Part shown: positions 56,850 through 64,000 of the stretch, piece by piece | How the letters are laid out: every line of letters starts with the position of its first letter | How positions within the stretch are numbered: position 1 is the stretch's first letter | Assembly: GCA_012274445.1 (NCBI GenBank) | Contig: JAAROD010000014.1 | Span: 985,001-1,049,000 of the forward strand | DNA from: Sclerotiophoma versabilis | Lineage: Eukaryota > Ascomycota > Dothideomycetes > Pleosporales > Didymellaceae | Reading direction: 5' to 3' | DNA length: 64,000 nucleotides | Position numbers and translations under genes: made by a program | The notes under the pieces: generated by a model | What the model saw: the letters and a program-made list of their open reading frames with translations, nothing else | Told to the model about the DNA's origin: nothing | Database searches by the model: none

Positions 56850-59144
56850 CTAGATCTCCAGCTTGCCGTAGCCGTCGCCGTCCTCTGCAACGGGCTGCAC
56901 GCCTGCGTCAACGCTGTCCCGCTTGACGCCCATGCTGTCCTCACCCTTGCCAACGCCGAACATGCGGATGGCATCGGTGAGCGCTGCCATGGCGTCTTCG
57001 GTGCTCATCGACCCTGGCAAGCCCTGGCCCTGCATGCCCGAGCCGATCTTCTTAGTTGCCTCTTCCAGCGCACGCACACGGCGCTGGAAGTTGAGCCGGT
57101 CCATGAACAACTGCTGGCGGCGGCGCTGCAGGTCGCGGCGCTCAGCAGACAGGAGCTTCTCAAAGTCGGAGAAGTGTGCAAGCTTGAGCTGGAGCTTCTG
57201 CAGTTGCAGGTTGACCGAGCCAGAGACAAGACGGGTGATGTGGCGTTCTTCGTGCGATGCAAGTGCCGAGGCACGCGCCGCGGAGAGAGCGAAGGGTAGT
57301 GTGACGAGCGGGTTCGTGTCTGATGAAGCGTTCTTGTTCGCTACCGCGACTTCCTGGCTTGTGTCGACCTCCATAGCGTCGTCACCCTCGGGCTTGACAT
57401 CTGCGGCACCTCCGACAGGTGTAGAAGCCTTCTCGCCTTCCTTCTCCTTGCCCTTTTCTGACGGTGCTACTGGGGCCTTGTTGATCTTCTCCTGCAGGAT
57501 TCGCTTCATCTCACCAACACTGCGGCCGGAGGCAACGGCAGCCTCGGTGACGTTTGCAGGTGCCAGACCAGCAAGGAAGCTGACAACGCTCAAGACGGGA
57601 TTGTCGGCGTGGTGCAGCGGCGCGCGACCCTCGCTGAGGTAGTCCAAGTCACGGAGGAACTTGGCCGAGGGGGTGGCAGCGTCGCCTTGGGGGAGGTCGG
57701 CCTCGATGTACTTGTCCTCGATCTCGAGTTGCAGAAACTTCATCACACACTGCTCGCGAGTCTTGGTTGCGACGTGGTCTGCCACCCTGTTCCAGTCCTC
57801 ATCAAACTCCTCTAGGCCTTCCAAAAGCAGGAGAGTCTCCTCTTCTGTCCACTTCTCCTCGCTTTCTGAAACAGCTGATGACTCTGGGTTGGAAATCTTG
57901 GTGAAGTCGGCGGAAGATGTACCAGCGGGGAAGTTGCCCTCGACGAAACATCTTGGGCAAAGATCGCGCTTCAAGCCGCCAACGCTCTTCGTCTGGCCAG
58001 GCTGCTCAGACGGCTTCGTCTCGTGGAAGTGAACACGGGTGCACTCGACGCCGCAGCTGAAGCAGTTGATGACCTTGAGGGGCTCCTTGGCCGCAGCCTC
58101 CAGATCCTTGATGTCGGCAGGACCGCCGTTGGCAGCGCCTTCGCCGTTGGCAGGCTTGTCTTTTGGCTCGGCAGAGGCCTCCTTGCCGTTGGCCTCGTAG
58201 ATGTTGCGGCCGGCGAGCGACTTGGACTCGGACTTGGCGGTAGGCTGTGCGCTTGCGGCGCGGTCCGTGGCTGCGCTCTGCTTTCCTTCTGTGATTCTGG
58301 AGCCGGGGCCTGGCTGGAAGGGCTGCAATCCTCTGGGGGTGTCGACGGTGACGCGGAAGTGGCCGGTGAATGGAGGGCCGATGTTCGAGGGGCGCTCCTG
58401 GGGGTCGACCTAGATGGGGTGTTAGTGTTGATGGCACATGTGTCAAGTTGTTGTCGCGTACCTGGTAGTTGATGAGGCCCCACTGCTCGAGGAAGGCGTG
58501 GACACGCATGATGGCGCAGACATCTCCAGCCAGATTCCTCCTGCAGGCGGTGACGGTCAGGTACTCGGACGGGTTCAGGCGGTAGGTGTTGATCATGAAG
58601 TCGCGGTAGTCGCGGTAGACGGCGGGCGTCTTGCTGCGATTGCGGCCGTTGAAGAACTCGGGCAGGGCCTTGCGCTCGCGGTAGTCGATGTAGCGCATGT
58701 CGAACCAGGTCGCGTAGCTGGGGATGATGGTCGCGTACGTCTGGGCAACAAAGTGCGAGCGGGCAGCCGCCTGCAGGTCGGCCTTTGCTGCCGCCTCGGG
58801 GTCTGCAGCGTCGGCGGCGTCGGCGTCCTTGTCCTTCTGCGCGTCGTCGAGGCCGCCCATGTCCTCGTCGTCCTGGCCATCTGCGTCCTCGGCGTCCGGC
58901 CGCGGGCCGTCGGGGGCGTCGAGAGGGTTGTCGGAGACGGGGGCGGGGGTGGCGGTCGAGGGCTCGCGCGACGAGAGCTTCGCCGTGGGCTCGTCGAGCA
59001 TTTGCGTGTCTGCAGGCCGTGTCAGTACAGGGCGTCGGCCGGCCGGGGGCCAGGCAGCGTACCTGGGTCGGGCGCACTGGCTTGCGGGGTGCCGGCGAGG
59101 GACGGCTCCTGCGCGGGCGCGGTTGCGGGCGCGTCGTCGGACAT
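56850..59144 (-). CDS. RSC8: SWI3/RSC8-type chromatin-remodelling subunit, 3 exons
   Basis: Exons 59144-59063, 59009-58462 and 58409-56850 encode 729 aa. The protein is the scaffold subunit of SWI/SNF and RSC remodellers (yeast Swi3/Rsc8, animal BAF155/170). A SWIRM domain is clear ([25 protein letters not shown]-like [49 protein letters not shown]). A ZZ-like zinc site follows ([11 protein letters not shown] and [10 protein letters not shown]). Next is a SANT domain ([36 protein letters not shown]). A C-terminal helical/leucine-zipper region ends it ([32 protein letters not shown]). Spacers are acidic. Many fungi have one gene serving both complexes, so Rsc8 versus Swi3 is not resolved. It is head-to-head with the ETF-alpha gene. 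Confidence 0.93.
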
Positions 59145-59674
59145 GGCTGCGATGGCAGAGCTCACGCTTGCACTCGCGACGTGGTCGGGGGCTGGCAGGC
59201 GTGACGGCGCAACAACAGACGGCGGCGCGGGGGCAGCAGAGGGCCGGAGTCGCGCAGCGTGGGCGGGCACTTTGCGCGGTGTGGCGGGCGGGTCCGGCAG
59301 CAGGCGAAGGCGGGACGTGGGCGGTGCGATGGGTCGTCGTCGCGTCTGCACTTGCGTCGTCGCGATGCGCAGCGTCTGGAGTTCGCGCAGCCCGCAGCTC
59401 GCGTCACGTGCCGCCGGCTCGCAGCGTCGGAGCCTCGCAGGGTAGCGCCGGTCCACGCAGCCAGGCCCGCCAGGCTTGACGCAGCCAGGCCGAGGTCACT
59501 GCTCTCCGCCGCGAGCGCTGCACTTTTGCCCTCCCCCCTCCACCACGCCCGAGAGCCCACCGCGACGTGCACGAGCAGGACCTGCACCTGCAACCGGACC
59601 CGCAAGCAACGACACCGCACCGCCGCACCGCCGCACCGCACCGCCGCACCGCACCGCCGCCCCGCACCGCCGCC
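59145..59674. promoter_or_regulatory. GC-rich bidirectional promoter between RSC8/SWI3 and ETF-alpha
   Basis: These 530 bp lie between divergent ATGs. The half nearest ETF-alpha is extremely GC-rich, with a CACCGC/CGCCGC-type repeat from about 59611 to 59674 that runs directly into the ETF-alpha start. Long frames on both strands here reflect base composition, not genes. Confidence 0.5.
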
Positions 59675-60819
59675 ATGTTCGCCGCCGCCCGCACCTCGCT
59701 GCTCCGCTCCGCGCGCGCCCAGCTGCGCCAGACACAGTCACAGCCACAGTCACAGGCCGCATGGGCGCGCCTGGCCTCGACCCTCGCCGTGCTCGAGGCC
59801 AAGGAGGGCAAGCTGAACGTGGCCTCGCTCGCCGCCATCACAGCCGGCACCAAGCTCGGCGGCTCCGTCACAGCCTTCGTTGCCGGCAGCGGGGGCAGGG
59901 CCGTCGCCGAGGAGGCAGGCAAGGCAAAGGGCATTGAGAAGGTCGTCTACGTCGACAACGCGGCCTACGACAAGGTCAGACGCGCGCGCACGTGCATTGG
60001 CTGCCGACACTGACGCTTTGCTGCAGGGGCTCGCTGAGAACTGGGCGCCGCTCCTGGTCGAGAACATCAAGAAGGGCGGCTACACACACGTCCTGACGGG
60101 CCACTCGGCGTTTGGCAAGAACCTGATGCCCCGCGTCGCCGCCCTGCTCGACGTCCAGCAGATCTCCGACATCACCGCCATCGAGAGCGAGGACAGTGAG
60201 TGCGCGCCACCGCCGCCGCCCTGCCTGGACTGACGTGCCTGCAGCCTTCGTCCGCCCCATCTACGCCGGAAACGCGATCCTGACGGTGCAGTCCAGCGAC
60301 AGCACAAAGCTCATCACCGTCCGCGGCACCGCCTTCCCCGCCCCCGAGACCGAAGGAGGCTCTGCGACGCTCGAGGAAGGCACAGATCCCAACCTCGACT
60401 CCCCCACAGAGTGGCTGTCTGAGGACCTGGCCAAGTCGGACCGCCCCGACCTCGGCTCCGCAACCAAGGTCGTCTCGGGCGGCCGAGGACTCAAGTCCAA
60501 GGAGGAGTTCGACAGGCTGATGCCCCCGCTCGCCGACGCCCTGGGCGCTGCCATTGGCGCTTCGCGAGCCGCCGTCGACAGTGGCTTCGCCGACAACAGC
60601 CTGCAGGTTGGACAGACGGGCAAGAACGTTGCGCCGCAGCTGTACCTCTGCGCCGGTATCTCGGGCGCCATCCAACACTTGGCTGGTATGAAGGACAGCA
60701 AAGTCATTGCCGCCATCAACAAGGACGCCGATGCGCCTATCTTCCAGGTCGCAGACGTGGGCCTGGTTGGAGATCTGTTTGAAAAGGTGCCGGAGCTGAC
60801 AGAGAAGCTGAAGCAGTAG
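59675..60819 (+). CDS. ETFA: Electron transfer flavoprotein alpha subunit, mitochondrial, 3 exons
   Basis: Exons 59675-59974, 60027-60195 and 60245-60819 encode 347 aa. With ETF-beta it carries electrons from acyl-CoA and other matrix dehydrogenases to ETF-ubiquinone oxidoreductase. A presequence ([19 protein letters not shown]) precedes the N-terminal domain ([68 protein letters not shown]). The FAD-binding C-terminal domain is canonical: [70 protein letters not shown] and [13 protein letters not shown]. Nothing essential is missing. Codon use is strongly G/C-ending, matching its GC-rich surroundings. Confidence 0.96.
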
Positions 60820-61458
60820 CTATGACGTCGTTGTTGATACCTGCATTGTGTATACATCAAAATGTAAAACCTCGATTTGCCATGTCCAACACTACCCCAA
60901 ACCCGGTACCAAAGACACTCTTGACTCGCCATTTTTATCCCCACACCCCACGTGAATCTACTTGTGACGCTTCAGGCTAGTGGCGTCTTGCAACTTGTAA
61001 CTCGACTTCCCTGCATACCTTAGATTGCACCCTCTCAGATCGCAACCGCCAGCCACTGACCTTGACTAGACAGAACGTATCTCATCTCTTCCTCTCCCAC
61101 ATCTCTCTGCATCTTGTTCTCCCAATCTTAATTCATATATTTGTAAATCTCCCCAATAGTTTACCACTGCCCTCCATATCCATGATCCCGCCCCATTCCT
61201 AGCGCCGATTGCTCAGCACCAATAACCCTCCTACTTCAGCCACCAGATCGTCCTCATCAACAGCCCTCTGTAAACATCCCCAGCTCTGTTCTTCAAAGTC
61301 TTGCTTCCTACTTCACACTATCTCCTGTGGTGATCTTGCGCCATCTTCCGCCTCCAAACCCGTTCATCCGTGCATTCCCAAAATCAGCCTTAGACATCTG
61401 CAACAGACCCGGTGTGTTCGACAAACAACATGTTTGACGCAGTATATCAGCGCCTGTC
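60820..61458. other. Intergenic, 639 bp
   Basis: This is the ETF-alpha 3' flank, then a pyrimidine-rich leader (CTCTTCCTCTCCC-type stretches at 61083-61200) likely belonging to the TOK1 promoter and 5' UTR. No gene was seen. Confidence 0.5.
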
Positions 61459-63872
61459 ATGACCGCGACGCTGGCTGAACACGACGCTGAAGCGGAGAAG
61501 CCGCAGACGCCCGCAAGCAGTGACGCTACTGCATACCAACAACACCCAACCTTACGAATCCAGGAACCGCCGCCGGTGGCTACTGAGAAACTTCAAGATG
61601 AATACCACAGACGGAGACGTTGGAAGCTCTGGCACAGGTGGACCGATGGCTCCGACACAAGCTGGTGGTTCGCTTCCACCGGCATTCCTCTACTGGCTGC
61701 AACACTCGGCCCTTTAGCCAACATCTCTTCTATCGCTGCTCTAGTCACCAGCTGGCGGCAAAACAATTATGTCGATGGCAACTTCGTTCCAGACCTATTT
61801 GGCGTGCCTTATGCGGATCCGAGATGGTGTTATTGGCTCAACGTCATGTCACTGATTTGCGGCTTTCTTGGGAATGTCTTCCTTCTCTTCAACTTCACTC
61901 AGAAAATTCGCTACGTCATCGCTCTCCCTGCAACAATTATACTATGGTACATCAGCTCTGGACTTCTGACTGCCATCACGGCTTGCATGGAGGTATATGC
62001 TCCTCCAAACCGACCATACGAAGGCTACACACAAGGCTATTGGTACGCCGTTGCTGCCGCCGTCTTCTACTTCCTCTGTTCTGTGCTCCTGATGGTCAAC
62101 ATGCTCGGCTACTATCTCGGCCATTACCCGGACCACTTCGCCCTGAGCGATAGCCAACGCACACTGATCTTACAGACCATGTTCTTCTTCATCTGGATCG
62201 CTGGTGGAGCAGCTATATATTCGAGAATACAGAAAGATGCTGGTCAGACTCAGTGGACTTTTCCGAATGCGCTGTATTTGTGAGTCTTGCTTCTTCTTGC
62301 CGGACCAGAACTGACTATCTCCAGCTGCTACGTCACGATTCTGACGGTGGGTGAGTAGACGATAATCAAGCCTGACTTGAAAGTGTGCTGACCATTCCAG
62401 GATTTGGAGACCTGGTTCCTACCACAGATTTGGGTCGAGGGATACTCTTTCCTTATTCTGTAGGTGGCATCATCACGCTCGGACTTATCGTCTCCTCCCT
62501 GTATCGCGCAGCCCGGGAGCTGGGCGAAGATCACATTGTCCAGAAAGACCTCATGCGCAGACGCGAGAAGGCTCTCCGATTAACGACAACGAATTCTGAA
62601 GACTACAGATACCGCCAGCGCCAACTGGTTCGGCGAGGTACGTTGGGCAAACTGAAGATCAGCGCGCCTTCACAGCCGAGACCGTATCGCACTGCAATGG
62701 ACAACGGCGCGCAACACTCGTCAACGCCCTCCCCCAACTTACGCGTACCACTAAGATTCGACCCCAGGCCCCGTCTACTTCTGCTTAAGGAGGAGAAGGA
62801 TCGTTTTGAAGCAATGCGCAGAATCCAGGCTGATAGCAAGAGATTCAAGAAGTGGATGGCTCTCTTTTGGTCAGTCACCACATTTCTGATCTTGTGGTGT
62901 GTAGGAGCCGTCGTATTCTGGCAAACAGAACAAGATACACAGGGCATGACCTACTTCCAGGCCTTGTACTTTTGGTATGTCTTGCGAGCTTGACTGCTGC
63001 TGCGAACTAACCCCTCCAGCTACATCTCCCTGCTGACAATCGGCTACGGAGACTTATCACCTAAGTCAAATCCTGGCCGCTGTTTTTTCGTCATTTGGAG
63101 CCTCATCTCGGTACCGACCATGACAATTTTAGTGTCCGATCTGGGAGACACTGTAGTTGCAAAGTTCAAGAGGTGGAGCGACGTCGTGGCGGATTTTACA
63201 GTCCTCCCCAAACAAGGCATGTGGCAACCGTTTGTGGAGAAGAACCCCTGGCTGCAAAGGCGCATCCGGGACCACAAAGCCAAACGACGTATTAGAGAAG
63301 GTTTCGAAACAGCGGACCCAGAGGCTGGAAGCGAAGCTCACGACGAGGATGCGGAAGATGCTGCCGACGCAATACAAGTAACGACTCCCAACATCACAAG
63401 CCTAGCGGAGGAAGCAGAAACAGATCTCACCCAAGCGCCCACTCGCGCTTCTCTATCCCGCCGACTTGCTCTCAGCATCAAGAAAGTGTCTTCTGACCTC
63501 CGTCTTGAAAAGCCAAAACGATACTCGTACGAAGAATGGGTCGAGTTCACCCGACTCATCAGATACACCAAGCCCAGACGTCTCAACAGGGCACTGGGAA
63601 CGACACTCACAAACGAGAGTGAGGATGAAGAAGGACTGGTAAACTGGGACTGGCTTGGCGAACACAGCCCGATGGTAGCCGGCGTGACTGAGAGCGAGTG
63701 GCTCCTCGAGCGCCTAGTCGAGAGCTTGATCCGGCTGGAGAAGAGGAGAGAAATTGCGTGCGACCACGGGAATATTGGTGAGATGAGGGACATGGAAGTC
63801 CGGCTTTCAATGTCGACGCTGAACAGCTGTGACCACAACGCAACCACCACAAGCCCAATTCATCCAGAATGA
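61459..63872 (+). CDS. TOK1: TOK1-type outward-rectifier potassium channel, 4 exons, 757 aa
   Basis: Exons 61459-62279, 62325-62350, 62401-62974 and 63020-63872 encode 757 aa. TOK channels are fungal plasma-membrane K+ channels with eight membrane spans and two pore loops. Both selectivity filters are present: TVGFGDLVP in pore 1 and TIGYGDLSP in pore 2. Before pore 1, hydrophobic spans include IPLLAATLGPLANISSIAAL, WLNVMSLICGFLGNVFLLF, YVIALPATIILWYISSGLL, FYFLCSVLLMVNMLGYYL and LQTMFFFIWIAGGAAIY. Further spans flank pore 2 (WSVTTFLILWCVGAVVFW, CFFVIWSLISVPTMTILV). N- and C-terminal tails are cytosolic and charged. The 26-nt exon 2 encodes only CYVTILTV and most of the filter Gly codon. Introns are 45-50 nt. 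Confidence 0.94.
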
Positions 63873-64000
63873 ACGCCGGGTTTATTTGGCGATTGAGTAA
63901 CTATGAATGTTAGAGTATTGTTAGTAACTATTTCATTATTATTTACCATTCAGATCAGATCACCTCACCTCACCACCAGTCTGCGCGTGCTCACATACGC

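Noticed and set aside
57971..59456. Long frames on both strands (up to 368 aa) over the RSC8/SWI3 gene
   Set aside because: They are shadows of a GC-rich coding region. Only the SWIRM-ZZ-SANT frame carries domains and correct splice sites.
59259..60070. Long alternative frames over the ETF-alpha first exon and promoter
   Set aside because: Low-complexity Arg/Pro/Ala translations of a GC-rich repeat; the ETF-alpha frame explains the region.

Overview
The window is nuclear DNA of a filamentous ascomycete, most likely a dothideomycete. The grounds are gene content (AVL9, BST1, MIA40, TOK1, a SWI3/RSC8 homologue, a fungal full-size P-glycoprotein), many short introns of about 46-90 nt with GTRNGT donors and CTAAC/CTGAC-like branch sites, and compact spacing in the gene-rich parts. 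All exon structures below were joined by hand from the raw sequence and every one closes in frame. The species cannot be fixed from the sequence alone.

Layout. 0.2-2.7 kb: AVL9, a DENN-like late secretory protein (+). 4.5-6.3 kb: a Prs5-like PRPP synthetase (-). 6.3-13.3 kb: gene-poor, holding one 54-residue cysteine-rich protein. 13.3-19.3 kb: a large calpain followed by two hypothetical ORFs that share one frame and are separated by a single TAG. 19.3-24.2 kb: gene-poor, with one doubtful small membrane protein. 24.2-27.5 kb: BST1 GPI inositol-deacylase (+). 28.3-28.4 kb: a tRNA-Pro(AGG) gene (-). 28.8-32.4 kb: a GNAT acetyltransferase, a repeat-motif protein and a mitochondrial rhodanese. 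33.3-40.5 kb: a KH-domain RNA-binding protein and a conserved proline-rich unknown. 41.0-43.3 kb: an Sdt1-like HAD nucleotidase with a 13-nt micro-exon, and a BSP-type metallopeptidase. 43.3-46.6 kb: decayed repeats. 46.6-51.0 kb: a nine-exon ABC-B transporter (-). 51.9-54.4 kb: a secreted ten-cysteine protein and an ABM-like barrel protein. 55.4-63.9 kb: MIA40, SWI3/RSC8, ETF-alpha (head-to-head with SWI3/RSC8) and the TOK1 potassium channel.

The genes do not form a single pathway. Several are housekeeping genes for the secretory/GPI route (AVL9, BST1) or for mitochondria (MIA40, ETF-alpha, rhodanese).

The standout is the tRNA-Pro gene at 28307-28444. Besides a normal 14-nt tRNA intron at 37/38, its D-arm is split between positions 11 and 12 by a 52-nt insert. 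That insert has every hallmark of a spliceosomal intron (GTAAGT donor, CCTAAC branch site, CAG acceptor). Removing it restores a tRNA with perfect acceptor, anticodon and T stems.
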